NCBI GenBank assembly: GCA_963814865.1
Contig: CAWFEN010000016.1
Coordinates: forward strand, 161,323 to 225,322
Direction of reading: 5' to 3'
DNA: 64,000 nucleotides
Source: AP-15 sp963814865
GTDB lineage: Bacteria; Pseudomonadota; Alphaproteobacteria; ATCC43930; CGMCC-115725
Position 1 is the first letter of the stretch; each line of letters begins with the position of its first letter. Position numbers and translations under genes: made by a program. Shown piece after piece: positions 17,343-27,788 of the stretch. The notes below the pieces were generated by a model, which saw only the letters and a list, made by a program, of their open reading frames with translations, ran no database searches and had not been told where the DNA came from.

Positions 17343-18026
17343 ATGCAGTTCCGCCTTTACCCGATTGCCTTTGCGCTGCTGCTGGCGCTCGCCGCCTGCG
17401 TGCCCGGCGCCGCCGAATACACCAGGAGCGAAGCGCCGAACCAGCTGCGAATCGAGGGCTCGGCCAGTCAGGTAGCGCTCGCCTTCGCGGCCGGGTCGGA
17501 TCGGCTGGCCGCGGGCCAGGCCGCTCGGCTCGACCGGCTGGTGCTGAACGGCAGCATCCGTCCGGCCGACCGGGTCTCGGTCGCCGCGTCCGGCGGCCCG
17601 AGCCTCGCCCAGCGCCGGGTCGCTGCCATTGCCGGCGAGCTGCTGCGCTATGGCATCGTCGCCGATGCCGGCCCGTTCGACGGCGTGCCGCCCAACCGCG
17701 CGGTCATCATCGTCGGCCGCTACGCCGTGATGTCGCCGCCCTGTCCGAATTGGAGCAAAGCGCCGGCCGCCGACTTCACCAACGAGCCGTCGAGCAATTT
17801 CGGCTGCGCCGTTACCAGCAATCTCGGGCTGATGGTGGCAAACCCGGCCGATCTCGCCAGCGGACGCCCGCTCGCGCAGGAGGATGGCAAGCCCGCGGCA
17901 GCGGCGGTCGAACGTTATCTCAACGACCAGGTGACGCCGCTGATCAGCGTCTCGGTCGGGCCGATCGCAGGCACGGCGGGCGCCGCAATGCCGCCGGCGG
18001 CGGCAGCGGGCGGAGCCCAGTATTGA
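17343..18026 (+). CDS. cpaD: Pilus assembly lipoprotein CpaD
   Basis: The 227-residue product has a lipoprotein signal peptide ending LALAACVPG. The CpaD family features are FAAGSDRLAAGQAARL, LAQRRVAAIAGELLRYGI, the diagnostic MSPPCPNWSK motif and the FGCAVTSNLGLMVANPADL region. It is a Tad outer-membrane lipoprotein thought to help the CpaC secretin. The mature N-terminal part resembles OmpA-like folds. The stop overlaps the likely TTG start of cpaE. Confidence 0.9.
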   Translation: MQFRLYPIAFALLLALAACVPGAAEYTRSEAPNQLRIEGSASQVALAFAAGSDRLAAGQAARLDRLVLNGSIRPADRVSVAASGGPSLAQRRVAAIAGELLRYGIVADAGPFDGVPPNRAVIIVGRYAVMSPPCPNWSKAPAADFTNEPSSNFGCAVTSNLGLMVANPADLASGRPLAQEDGKPAAAAVERYLNDQVTPLISVSVGPIAGTAGAAMPPAAAAGGAQY

Positions 18027-19219
18027 AGGCGTCGCGCGCCGCCGTGCCCGCCAGCGCCCGCGAGGGCGTTTTGGCTGTTTTGCAGGAGCAGGCGACGCTC
18101 GACCGCCTCCAAGGGGTCGTTCGCGAGCTGCAATTGGATGACGAGCTCGTCGTCACCGACACGCTCGACGCCGCGTTGCGGCGTATCCGCTCGGGTGCTG
18201 TGCCCCGCATCCTGATCCTCGACGTCGCGGATCTCGCCGCGCCGATCGCCGAAATCGGCGCGGCGCGGGCGGTGGGCGGACCGGAACTCGAGCTCGTGGC
18301 GCTCGGCACCGTCAACGATGTCGCGCTGTTCCGCGATCTGCGCGCGGCCGGAGCCGACGATTACCTGGTCAAGCCGCCGAGCCGCGAGGCGCTGGCAACG
18401 GTCCTGGAAAAGCGCTCGGCGGCGGCCCGCGGCGATGGCGGGCTCGGCCAGGTGATCGTCTTTCTCGGCAGCCGCGGCGGCGTCGGCGCGACGACCGCAG
18501 CCGTCTCCTGCGCCTGGATCCTCGCCGAGGAACGCCCGGAGCAGACCGCGCTCCTCGATCTCGATCTGCATTTCGGGACCGTGGCGCTGAAGCTCGACAC
18601 CGACCCCGGCAGCGGGCTGTGCGAGGCGCTGGAGCAGCCTTCGCGCATCGACAGCCTGTTCATCGAGCGCGCCATGGTCAAGCTGACCGACCATCTGCGC
18701 GTGTTGGCGGCCGAGGCGTCGGCCGCGCAGCATTTGGTCATCGACGCCGGTGCTGTCGATATGCTGCTCTACGAACTGCGCCGCAAATTCCGGCGGGTCA
18801 TCATCGATCTGCCGCGCGGTGCCACGCCGATGCAGCGTGTCGTACTCTCGGCAGCGAGCCATGTCGTCGTCGTCTGCGAGCGCAGCCTGGCCGGTCTGCG
18901 CGATACGATGCGGCTGCAAACGCTATTGCGCGAGCAATCGCCGCAGGTCCGCCTCTGGCTGGTCGAGGCCGGCGCCGCCGGCGACCGCTCCTTGATCGCG
19001 CGAAACGAGTTCGAAAAGGGGATCGGCAAAGCGTTCGACGCGCGACTATCCTACGATCCGAAATCGGCGGGCGCCTCGGCCAATTCCGGCCAGCCGCTAC
19101 CGGTGGCGGCACCGCGCAGCGCGATCGTGCGCGAGTTTCGCGGCCTCGCCACCCTCCTCGCCGGCCCCGCCCCGGCCCTCCCGAGACGCCGAATCTCAGT
19201 CCTTCGATCGCTGTGGTAG
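18023..19219 (+). CDS. cpaE: Pilus assembly ATPase-like protein CpaE/TadZ
   Basis: The 398-residue product has a receiver-like N-terminal domain (ILILDVADL, FRDLRAAGADDYLVKPPSREAL) and a MinD/ParA-like C-terminal domain. The deviant Walker A is SRGGVGATTAAV and the LLDLDLHFG strand follows. An Arg replaces the usual signature Lys, and the second Lys is replaced by Ala, as is common in CpaE. The family localises the Tad machine to the pole or membrane. The TTG at 18023 overlaps the cpaD stop; GTG at 18044 is an alternative. Its stop overlaps the cpaF start by seven bases. Confidence 0.88.
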   Translation: MKASRAAVPASAREGVLAVLQEQATLDRLQGVVRELQLDDELVVTDTLDAALRRIRSGAVPRILILDVADLAAPIAEIGAARAVGGPELELVALGTVNDVALFRDLRAAGADDYLVKPPSREALATVLEKRSAAARGDGGLGQVIVFLGSRGGVGATTAAVSCAWILAEERPEQTALLDLDLHFGTVALKLDTDPGSGLCEALEQPSRIDSLFIERAMVKLTDHLRVLAAEASAAQHLVIDAGAVDMLLYELRRKFRRVIIDLPRGATPMQRVVLSAASHVVVVCERSLAGLRDTMRLQTLLREQSPQVRLWLVEAGAAGDRSLIARNEFEKGIGKAFDARLSYDPKSAGASANSGQPLPVAAPRSAIVREFRGLATLLAGPAPALPRRRISVLRSLW

Positions 19220-20880
19220 GCTTTTTCAAACGCTCGGAGACCGATGGTTCGCTCGACGCGCGCATCGCCGGGCTGTCTGCGCGCCGCGCCCCGATCGTGC
19301 CAGACGCCCACGCGCCCGTGGCGCGGCCGGAAGCGGCGCCGGTGTCCGACGGCGCCTCGCGCGAGGACCGGCTTCTGGCCGCGCGCGAGCAACTCATCGC
19401 GCGGTTGAGCGCGGAAATCCGACCCGCGCGCCGCAGCATTCTCAGCCGTGCCGAACTCGCCAAAATCATCGACGCGGCGGTGCAGTCCTATCTGCCGCGG
19501 CACGGAATCGAGGCAAACCCGCTCGAACGCCGCGATCTGATCACCGCACTGATCCAGACCCTGCTCGGCCCGCCGATGCCCCAGCCGGCGCCCGAGGCGG
19601 CCGGCCCGCGGCGCTACGCCAATCGTGCCGCGGTCGGTGCGGCGAAGGCACAGATCCAGCCGCTCGTCGTCGAGCACATGGATATTGCCGCGGCAGCCGA
19701 AATGCCGCGCGAGATGTTCGAAGCGCAGCTCACCGGCTGGGTCAAAGAGCTGCTCGTCGAAAACAAGATACAGCTCAATTTCATCGAGCAGAGAGAACTC
19801 GTCGAGGCGCTGATCGCCGACATGCTGGGCTTGGGGCCGCTCGAGCCGCTGATCGAGGACGATACCGTGACCGACATCATGGTCAACGGGCCGAAGCAAG
19901 TCTATATCGAGCGGCGCGGCAAGCTCGAGCCGACCGACGTGACGTTTCGCGACGATCAGCACGTCATGAACGTGGCGACGAAGATCGTGACGCGGATCGG
20001 CCGCCGGATCGACGAAGCGACCCCGCTGGTCGACGCCCGCCTCCTGGACGGCAGCCGCGTCAATATCATCATTCCGCCGCTGGCGATCGACGGGCCGACG
20101 ATCTCGATCCGCAAATTTTCGAAAAAGACCATTACCCTCGACACCATGGCCCAGCAGGCCAACATCTCGCCGGAGATGGCGACCTTGCTGAAGATCGCCG
20201 CGCGCTGCCGGCTCAACATCCTGATTTCCGGCGGCACGGGCTCGGGCAAGACGACGTTGCTGAACGCCTTGTCCCGATTGATCGACCCGGCCGAGCGCAC
20301 CGTGACGATCGAAGATGCGGCCGAGCTGCAACTGCAGCAGCCGCACGTCGTGCGGCTCGAGACCCGCCCGCCGAACCTCGAAGGCACCGGCGAGATCACC
20401 ATGCGCGACCTGCTGCGCAACGCCCTGCGGATGCGGCCCGACCGGATCATCCTCGGCGAGATCCGCGGCGCCGAGGCGCTCGACGTGCTCCAGGCGATGA
20501 ACACCGGCCATGACGGGTCGATGAGCACGATCCACGCAAACCGGCCGCGCGAGGCTCTGACCCGGCTCGAAAACATGGTCGGCATGACCGGCATCAACCT
20601 GCCCTCGCGCGCGGTGCGCACCCAGATTGCCGCCGCGGTCAATATGATCCTGCAAATCAACCGGATGCGCGACGGCATGCGCCGCGTCACCGAGGTGATC
20701 GAAGTGGTCGGAATGGAGGGGGACGTCGTCACGACCCAGGAGCTGTTCACTTACCAGTTCCAGGGAGAGTCGACGGACGGCAGGTTGCGCGGCGTCTTCA
20801 AATCGAGCGGCGTCCGCCCGCACTTTCTGCCGCGCGCCGAATATTACGGGCTCGATCGTCCGCTGCTCGAAATCATCTGA
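19213..20880 (+). CDS. cpaF: Flp pilus assembly ATPase CpaF/TadA
   Basis: The 555-residue product is a type II/IV secretion ATPase. The N-terminal helical region carries VEHMDIAAAAEMPREMFEAQ. The core has LGLGPLEPLIEDDTVTDIMV, Walker A ISGGTGSGKTTLLNAL at about residue 337, an Asp-box with TVTIEDAAELQLQQPHVV, LLRNALRMRPDRIILGEIRG (Walker B) and the His-box STIHANRPREALTRLENM. It powers Flp pilus extrusion and possibly retraction. GTG at 19213 is taken as the start because it gives the VVGFFKRS opening common in the family and overlaps cpaE slightly. Confidence 0.93.
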   Translation: MVGFFKRSETDGSLDARIAGLSARRAPIVPDAHAPVARPEAAPVSDGASREDRLLAAREQLIARLSAEIRPARRSILSRAELAKIIDAAVQSYLPRHGIEANPLERRDLITALIQTLLGPPMPQPAPEAAGPRRYANRAAVGAAKAQIQPLVVEHMDIAAAAEMPREMFEAQLTGWVKELLVENKIQLNFIEQRELVEALIADMLGLGPLEPLIEDDTVTDIMVNGPKQVYIERRGKLEPTDVTFRDDQHVMNVATKIVTRIGRRIDEATPLVDARLLDGSRVNIIIPPLAIDGPTISIRKFSKKTITLDTMAQQANISPEMATLLKIAARCRLNILISGGTGSGKTTLLNALSRLIDPAERTVTIEDAAELQLQQPHVVRLETRPPNLEGTGEITMRDLLRNALRMRPDRIILGEIRGAEALDVLQAMNTGHDGSMSTIHANRPREALTRLENMVGMTGINLPSRAVRTQIAAAVNMILQINRMRDGMRRVTEVIEVVGMEGDVVTTQELFTYQFQGESTDGRLRGVFKSSGVRPHFLPRAEYYGLDRPLLEII

Positions 20881-20895
20881 CCTGCGGGTTTCCGG

Positions 20896-21882
20896 TTGGA
20901 CGCTTCAGACTGGCTCGTCGCCCTATCCTCTGTTGCCGTCGCGGCAAGCTTTGGCCTCCTGGCATTTTCATTGACCACCGGCGCCGACCGCCGGCGCGCC
21001 AGGCGGCGCCTCAACGCCGTCCGGGATCGGGCGAGAGGCATTCCCGTCTCCGGCGCCGCGGTCCCGCGATCGCTGGCGCGGCTGGCGAGCGCGACACCCA
21101 ACATCGATCGGGTCGCCCGCCGCTGGCTGCCGCGCCGCGACGTCCTTGCGGCCCGCCTCGCGCGGACCGGGCGAAAGATCACCATCGGCCATTATGCGAT
21201 CGCCAGCGTAAGCTTGGCCGGGCTCTCGGCCCTGGTCCTCGCCGCCGCGACACCGATCGGCGTCCTGCCGAGCCTGCTGATCGGTGTCGGTGTCGGAACC
21301 GGCCTGCCGCACCTGATCATCGGCCGCATCGGGCGGCGCCGCGTCGCTGCCTTCATCAGGCTCTTTCCCGAAGCGATCGACCTGATGGTCCGGGCATTGC
21401 GCTCGGGCTTGCCGATCAGCGAGGCGATCATCGCCGCAGGCCATGAGATTGCCGAGCCGGTGGGCAGCGAACTGCGCCTCGTCGAGAGCGGAATGCGGCT
21501 TGGGCGCGAACTCGACAGCCTCCTTTGGGATACCGCCACACGCATCGACGCACCCGAATTCCGATTTTTCATCATCGCCTTGAGCGTGCAGCGCGAGACC
21601 GGCGGCAACCTCGCCGAGACCCTCGCCAACCTGTCCGATCTCTTGCGCGGCCGCCGGCAGATGCGCGCCAAGGTCCGCGCCATGGCGAGCGAGACGCGCG
21701 CGACCACGGCGATCCTCGGCGGGCTGCCGATCGTCGTCATTCTGATGATGATGGTGACGTCGCCCGCCTATCTGGCTCCGCTTTACACCGATGTCCGCGG
21801 TTTCTTTCTTGACGGGCTCGCGCTGACGATGCTCGGAACCGGCGTCTTCATCATGAACAAGCTGTCGCATTTCGAGATATGA
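20896..21882 (+). CDS. tadB: Flp pilus inner-membrane protein TadB
   Basis: The 328-residue product has an N-terminal membrane segment, two central ones (YAIASVSLAGLSALVLAA and PSLLIGVGVGTGLPHLII) and a final one at the C-terminus. The type II secretion F domain is visible in FPEAIDLMVRALRSGLPISE, FRFFIIALSVQRETGGNLAE and the following Leu-rich helices. It forms the membrane platform with TadC. TTG start 15 bases after cpaF; the stop overlaps the tadC ATG (ATGA). Confidence 0.9.
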   Translation: MDASDWLVALSSVAVAASFGLLAFSLTTGADRRRARRRLNAVRDRARGIPVSGAAVPRSLARLASATPNIDRVARRWLPRRDVLAARLARTGRKITIGHYAIASVSLAGLSALVLAAATPIGVLPSLLIGVGVGTGLPHLIIGRIGRRRVAAFIRLFPEAIDLMVRALRSGLPISEAIIAAGHEIAEPVGSELRLVESGMRLGRELDSLLWDTATRIDAPEFRFFIIALSVQRETGGNLAETLANLSDLLRGRRQMRAKVRAMASETRATTAILGGLPIVVILMMMVTSPAYLAPLYTDVRGFFLDGLALTMLGTGVFIMNKLSHFEI

Positions 21883-22878
21883 CCGGTATGCGGCCGCAGG
21901 ATTTCGATGCGGCGCAGTGGCTGCCCGCCGGCATCGGTCTCGCCGATGTCATCGCCGGCCTCGCGGCGCTGGCGGTGCTGACGATCTCGATCGCGATCTG
22001 GCAGACATTGCGCGGCTACAGCCCGTTCGAACGGCGCCTCGCGCGCATCGTCGAGCGTCGCGAAACGCTGCGGCAAAGCGCGCTCGCCAGCGCCCTCCCG
22101 GCGGCAGCGGGCGAGCCCGTCCGGCGTGATGCGCGAAGTGGTGACACGCCTCGATCTGTTGCGATCCCGACATGCCGCCGAGGCGCGCACGAAGCTCGCC
22201 CGCGCCGGCCTCAGGTCGCAGGAGGCGATGGTCGGCTACCTCTTTGCCCAGATCAGCCTGCCCCTCCTGTTCGGCGCCGTCATGCTGGTGGATACCTACG
22301 TCCTGCACCTGATGCCGATGCCGCCCGCGTTCCGGTTTCTGCCGTCGATGGCTGCCGTTCTGCTCGGCTTTTACGCCCCGCGGATCTTTCTCTCGAATGC
22401 CGCGGGCAAACGCGCCAAAAAGCTTCAGCTGGGTCTCCCCGACGGGCTCGACCTGATGGTCATCTGCGCCGAGGCCGGGCTCAGTCTCGATGCGACGCTC
22501 CTTCGCGTCTCGCGCGAGCTGGGAACGACCTGGCCCGAGCTCGCGGAGGAGCTCGCCATCACCGCAGCCGAGCTGACGTTTCTGCCAGATCGCCGGCAGG
22601 CTTTCGACAATCTCAACAATCGAACCAGCTGCGAGGCGATTCGGGCCGTCGTCAATACGCTGCTGCAAACCGCCAAGTTCGGCACGCCGCTGGCCCAGTC
22701 GCTGCGCGTCCTCGCCAGTGAAATGCGCGCGCTGCGGATGACCCGGGCGGAGGAAAAGGCCGCGCGGCTGCCGGCATTGCTGACCGTGCCGATGATGGTG
22801 TTCATCCTGCCGACCCTGTTCATCGTGCTGCTCGGCCCGGCAGCGATCGGCATCATCGATACCTTCGCCAAGCGCTGA
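21879..22878 (+). CDS. tadC: Flp pilus inner-membrane protein TadC, with an apparent one-base frameshift
   Basis: The first part, from ATG 21879, holds the N-terminal membrane segment (DVIAGLAALAVLTISIAIW) and RGYSPFERRLARIVERRETL. It then leaves frame near 22109-22125. The rest, in the next frame, runs to 22878 with VMREVVTRLDLLRSRH, membrane segments, the T2SF core GLPDGLDLMVICAEAGLSLD and the C-terminal VPMMVFILPTLFIVLLGP. Removing one G from the ggg run at 22109-22111 joins the parts as AAASPSGVMREVV and gives about 332 residues, normal for TadC. The break is therefore probably a sequence error; a real mutation cannot be excluded. TadC pairs with TadB in the pilus platform. Confidence 0.85.
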
Positions 22879-22889
22879 TGCTCCTGCGG

Positions 22890-23753
22890 TCAGGAGGATC
22901 TGGCGGTCCTCGGGACGCCGCCGGCGGACAGCAGCGCGCGGGCGCGAACGTTGGGCGGCAGCTCGCGCAGGATCCGGTAATAGGCCAGATTGTGCTCGAC
23001 CGCGGCCTCGTCGAGATCCATGCGGCCGAGCCGTACGGCCTCGGCGTCGCTGCCTTGCAGGCCATAGATCAGCGCCAGGCTCTGGCGTTCCTGCGCCGAT
23101 CCGGCCGACGCCATGGCAATCGGCTCGAGCACGCCGACGGCGGCCGGATAATTGCCGGCCAAGGCCAGCGACAAGGCGAGATCGACGGTCAGGGCCGGGT
23201 CGCCCGGCGCCAGGCCGAGACCGCGCCGATAGGTGTCCTGCGCCGACAGATGCTGGCCTGCCAGATCCTTGGCCACGCCAAGGAGGAGCAGCGGCTTCGG
23301 GTCCCTCGGGTCGGCCGCAAGTGCTTTCCCCAGCGGGACGAACGCCAATTCGGGGCGCCCGGTCTCGAGATAGGCCCGCGCCAGCCCGAGCTGCGCCGGC
23401 AGGTCGTCGCCGTCGCGGGCCAGCGCCGAGTTGTAGGCCACGATCGCCTCGTCGACGGAGCCGATTTGGAGCAGCGCATCGCCGCTCGCGACGAAGGGCG
23501 CCGCCGCCGCGGGTTCGATTTCGGCGGCGCGGCGGAATACGCTGAGGGCGTTGGTATAATCGCCGCTGGCCAGCGCTGCGGCCCCGATCCGCATCAATGC
23601 GGCATAAGAAGGTGGCGATCCGCCACCGTCGCGGCCATTGACGTTCAAAGGATCGAGATGCACGGGAAATGGTTCGCAGCCGGCCAGTCCCACGATGGCC
23701 AGTCCCGCAATGGTCAGGGCAAGCGGCAGAGATCGCAGTGCGCGTACCTGCAT
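22890..23753 (-). CDS. tadD: TPR lipoprotein, TadD-like Flp pilus protein
   Basis: From ATG 23753 the product is 287 residues with a lipoprotein signal peptide ending LAIVGLAGC, then a series of TPR-like repeats. Examples are YAALMRIGAAALASGDYTNA, GDALLQIGSVDEAIVAYNSA and LGLARAYLETGRPELAFVP. TadD is the TPR pilotin-like lipoprotein of Tad systems. It faces the cpaA-tadC operon, with its stop 12 bases from the tadC stop. An in-frame ATG at 23789 would add 12 residues before the signal peptide and is less likely. Confidence 0.82.
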   Translation of the reverse strand: MQVRALRSLPLALTIAGLAIVGLAGCEPFPVHLDPLNVNGRDGGGSPPSYAALMRIGAAALASGDYTNALSVFRRAAEIEPAAAAPFVASGDALLQIGSVDEAIVAYNSALARDGDDLPAQLGLARAYLETGRPELAFVPLGKALAADPRDPKPLLLLGVAKDLAGQHLSAQDTYRRGLGLAPGDPALTVDLALSLALAGNYPAAVGVLEPIAMASAGSAQERQSLALIYGLQGSDAEAVRLGRMDLDEAAVEHNLAYYRILRELPPNVRARALLSAGGVPRTARSS

Positions 23754-23963
23754 GATCCCGCGCCAGCACGCACCCGTTGTCACGCTCATGGAGATTCCGC
23801 CGTCACAAACCGCCCCATTCAAACATCATTCCCCTAACGTCAAGGTAGCGCCGTTCGGTTTTGAATAACAAGGAAATAACAATAAGTTAGGACAAGGCGA
23901 TCGGAGGATGACGTTGGCGAAACGCCGAATTGGTCACGCAAGCGTCAAGCGTCGGGACGCGGC

Positions 23964-26625
23964 TCACATTCTGGCGGCGATCGCGTGCTCGACCGCGGTC
24001 AGCGCCGCTCCCGCACGGGCCGCTTCGGGACCGCCGGCCTGGGCCATCTCGGCGCGGCCGCCGCCGCCTTTCCCACCCAGCGCCTCGGCTCCGAGACGGA
24101 CGAGCTCGACCGCGTCGAACCGAGGCGTCAGATCCGGGGTGACGCCGACGACGATCGCGGCTTTGCCGTCGGCGCGCGACACCACGGCGACGATGCCGGA
24201 GCCGATGCGCCGCTTCAGATCGTCGGCCAGCGATTTGAGCTCGCGTCCCGGCACGCCGTCGACGACGCGGCCGTCAAAAGCGATCTCGCCGATCCGCTTC
24301 TCGGCCGGCTTGGCGGCCGGGCCGGCGCTCGCCAACGCCCGCCGCGCCTCGGCGAGCTCGCGTTCGAGCCGCCGGCGCTCGTCGACAAGGCTCGCGAGCC
24401 GGGCCGGCAGTTCGGCCGGGCTCGTCCGCAATACCGCCGCCGCCCGCTGCAATAGCCCTTCTGTATCGGCGAGATATTTCTCGGCGGCGGCGCCGGTCAG
24501 CGCCTCGATCCGGCGCACCCCCGAGGCGATCGCGGTTTCGGCGACGATCTTGAACAGGCCGATGTCGCCGGTGTGCCGCACATGCGTGCCGCCGCACAGC
24601 TCCACCGAGAAGGGCCGCCCGCCGCCTTCATTCGCTCCGCCCATCGCGACCACCCGCACCTCGTCGGGGTATTTCTCGCCGAAAAGGGCGAGCGCGCCCT
24701 CGGCAACGGCGCGGTCGGGGGTCAAGAGCCGCGTGCGCACCATGCCGTTCTCGCGGATGCGGTCGTTGACCTCGGCCTCGATCGCGCGAATGTCGTCCGG
24801 CGTCAGCGCCCTTGGGTGGCTGAAATCGAAGCGCAGCCGATCGGGAGCCACCAGCGAGCCCTTTTGCGTGACATGCTCGCCGAGCCGCGCGCGCAGCGCC
24901 TGATGCAGGAGATGGGTCACCGAATGGTTGGCGCGCAGCCGCCGCCGGCGGGTGCCGTCGACCCGAAGCTCGACCGCGTCGCCTTCGTGCAATACGCCGC
25001 GAGTCACGGCGGCGAGATGGACGTGGAGATCGCCGGCTTTTTTGACCATATCGCGCACCGCGAGCTCGGTGCCCGAGGCTGAAAAGATCGCCCCGGTATC
25101 GCCGACCTGCCCGCCCGATTCGGCATAGAACGGAGTTCTGGTTGACGATCAGCGCAATCTCGTCCCCGGCGGCTGCCTCGCCGACGCGCCGGCCGTCGCG
25201 CAGCATCGCCAGCACCATCCCCTCGGCGCTCTCGGTCTCATAGCCGAGGAATTCGGTGGCACCCAGCTCTTCGCGCAGGCCAAACCAGACTGCCTCGGCA
25301 GCCGCCTCGCCCGAGCCGACCCAGGAAGCCCGCGAACGCGCGCGCGCCGCTTCCATTTCCTGGTTGAATTTGCCGATATCCACATCGATGCCGCGCGGCC
25401 GCAGGATGTCCTGGGTCAGGTCAAGCGGAAACCCGTAGGTGTCGTAAAGTGCAAATGCGACGCTTCCATCCAACGTCTTGTTATCCATCATCCCTTTGCC
25501 TTCGGCCATCTCTTCGAGAAGCGTCAGGCCACGATCCAGCGTCTGCCGAAATCCGTCCTCTTCGAGCCGCAGGGTTTCGGCGATCAGCGGCTGGGCGCGG
25601 ATCAGTTCGGGATAGGCGGCGCCCATCTGCCGCGCCAGAACCGGCACCAGCTGCCATACCATCGGCTCCTTGCAGCCGAGCATATGGGCGTGCCGCATCG
25701 CCCGGCGCATGATGCGGCGCAGCACATAGCCGCGCCCTTCCTTGCTCGGCAATACGCCGTCGGCGATCAGAAAGGCCGCCGCGCGCAGATGGTCGGCGAT
25801 GACGCGGTGCGAGACTGCATGCGCGCCGTCCGGCGCCGTCCCCGACGCCTCGGCGGAAGCCAGGATCAGCGCCCGGAACAGATCGATGTCGTAATTGTCG
25901 TGCTTGCCCTGCATTACCGCGGCGATGCGCTCGAGCCCCATGCCGGTATCGATCGAGGGCCGCGGCAGCGCGACGCGCTCGCCGGGGCTCATCTGCTCGT
26001 ACTGCATAAAGACGAGGTTCCAGATCTCGACAAAGCGGTCGCCTTCGGCATCGGCGCTGCCCGGCGGCCCGCCCGGAATGGAAGCGCCGTGGTCCCAGAA
26101 GATTTCCGAGCACGGGCCGCACGGCCCGACCTCGCCCATCGCCCAGAAATTGTCGGAGGTGGCGATCGGGATGATGCGCCGCTGCGGCAACCCGGCGATC
26201 TTTGCCCACAGTGCCGCGGCCTCGTCATCCTCGGCATAGACCGTCACCAGGAGACGGTCGCGGGCGAGGCCGAGCTCGCGCGTGATCAGCTTCCAGGCCA
26301 GCTCGATCGCCCGCTCTTTGAAATAATCGCCAAAGGAGAAATTCCCCAGCATCTCGAAGAACGTATGATGGCGCGTGGTATAGCCGACATTCTCCAGATC
26401 GTTGTGCTTGCCGCCGGCGCGGACGCATTTCTGCGCCGTGGCGGCGCGCAGATAGGGACGCTTCTCCAGACCGGTAAAGACATTCTTGAACTGGACCATC
26501 CCGGCATTGGTGAAGAGCAATGTCGGATCGTTGCGCGGCACCAGCGGGCTCGACGGCACGACCTCATGGCCGTTTTCGGCGAAATAGTCGAGGAAGGCGG
26601 CGCGGATATCGTTGGTGGTGTGCAT
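23964..26625 (-). CDS. alaS: Alanine-tRNA ligase, with an apparent one-base frameshift
   Basis: The N-terminal part from ATG 26625 has the class II aminoacylation core: DIRAAFLDYFAENGHEVVPS, FTNAGMVQFKNVFTG and the motif region CVRAGGKHNDLENVGYTTRH. The C-terminal part carries the editing-site motif RANHSVTHLLHQALR, the CGGTHVRHTG zinc and editing motif and the oligomerisation region. The two parts lie in different frames and meet near 25136-25137. Deleting one base of the aa run (tt on the + strand) restores IVNQTPFYAESGGQVGD, the conserved AlaS sequence, and a full-length protein of about 886 residues. Because AlaS is essential, an error is more likely than a real break. It charges tRNA-Ala. 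Confidence 0.92.
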
Positions 26626-26798
26626 GGACAGATTGTGGCCCTCCGCGGCGACCATGCAAGAGGCAGCGCCATGCGTTATCGCAGCCCTGAGACGCCGCTG
26701 TCCAGGCGCAGCGCGGTGGAGAAGCCGGCGCCGAGGTGCTATCAGAAGCTCCTGGAATTTGCGGCGGTTGGCGTCGCGCCACGACGGAGATCAGCGGC

Positions 26799-27524
26799 AT
26801 GGTCGAGTTCGCGGGGAGCCACGTTGTCGTCACCGGCGGGACCGGAGCCCTCGGCAGGGCCGTCATCGCGGCGCTGCGCGCCGGCGGGGCGGTCTGCCAT
26901 GTGCCGAACCTGATCGCCGCCGAGCTCGCCGATTTTCCCTATGCGAGCGATCCGGGGGTGCACATAGCGCGCGACGTCGACGTCGCCGACGAGGCCGCGG
27001 TCGGCGGGTTTTACCGGGCACTGCCGCCGCTCTGGGCGTCGATCCATCTCGCCGGCGGCTTTGCGATGGCCCCGGTCGGCGAGATTTCGGCGGCCGATTT
27101 CACCGCGCAGTTCCGCATGAACGCGCTCTCGAGCTTCCTGTGCTCGGCGGCGGCAATCGCCGCTTTCCGCGCCCGCCAGGAGCCGGGACCCGGCGGTGGC
27201 AAAGGGGGACGGATCGTCAATATCGCAGCCCGGCCCGCGCTCGAGCCCAGGCTCGGCGCCGGCATGGTCGCCTATACGGCGTCCAAATCCGCGGTGGCGG
27301 CGCTGACCCAGGCGCTGGCGCAGGAGACCGTCGATGACGAGATCTGGGTCAATGCGGTCGCGCCGTCGATCCTCGACACGCCGGCGAACCGGGCGGCGAT
27401 GCCGGGCGCCGATCATCGCCGCTGGGTGGCGCCTGCCGATCTCGCCGAACTGATCGTCTTTCTCGCCTCGGCCGCCAATCGCGTGACCCGCGGCGCGGTC
27501 ATCCCGGTTTACGGCGGGTCTTGA
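26799..27524 (+). CDS. Short-chain dehydrogenase/reductase
   Basis: The 241-residue product has the SDR cofactor motif VVVTGGTGALGRAV at residues 9-22, an IHLAGGFAM segment in place of NNAG, GRIVNIAARPAL before the active site and the catalytic AYTASKSAVAAL (Tyr-x-x-x-Lys). The Ser of the triad seems replaced by Ala in NIAARPA, so catalytic ability is open to question. The late part has VNAVAPSILDTP and a C-terminal GAVIPVYGGS, the classical SDR end. ATG at 26799 opens the fold directly. It is divergent from alaS; its substrate is unknown. Confidence 0.88.
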   Translation: MVEFAGSHVVVTGGTGALGRAVIAALRAGGAVCHVPNLIAAELADFPYASDPGVHIARDVDVADEAAVGGFYRALPPLWASIHLAGGFAMAPVGEISAADFTAQFRMNALSSFLCSAAAIAAFRARQEPGPGGGKGGRIVNIAARPALEPRLGAGMVAYTASKSAVAALTQALAQETVDDEIWVNAVAPSILDTPANRAAMPGADHRRWVAPADLAELIVFLASAANRVTRGAVIPVYGGS

Positions 27525-27788
27525 GCCGCCGGCCGATCCAAGCCGCCGAAATCGGGAATGATCGTCCTCGTCCCGGTCGACGATCTGGCCCCGTCAACCG
27601 GGTCGCTGCCGCCTCGGTCGCGACCGGGGCTGCGTGTCTCAAGTGAGCGGACCGGGATCACCCCCGCCAATTCTGCATTGCAGCAATTCATGCCAAAAAC
27701 TCATATGAGACCGCGTTTGAATGTTTATTGCGCTGCAACATACCCGGCATATATCAACAGCAGCGAAAAGGGATTTTCGGGGTCTCGG

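Noticed and set aside
23908..24903. 331-codon plus-strand frame opposite alaS
   Set aside because: Antisense shadow; Ser/Arg/Ala-rich with no motif, while the minus strand encodes the conserved AlaS editing region.
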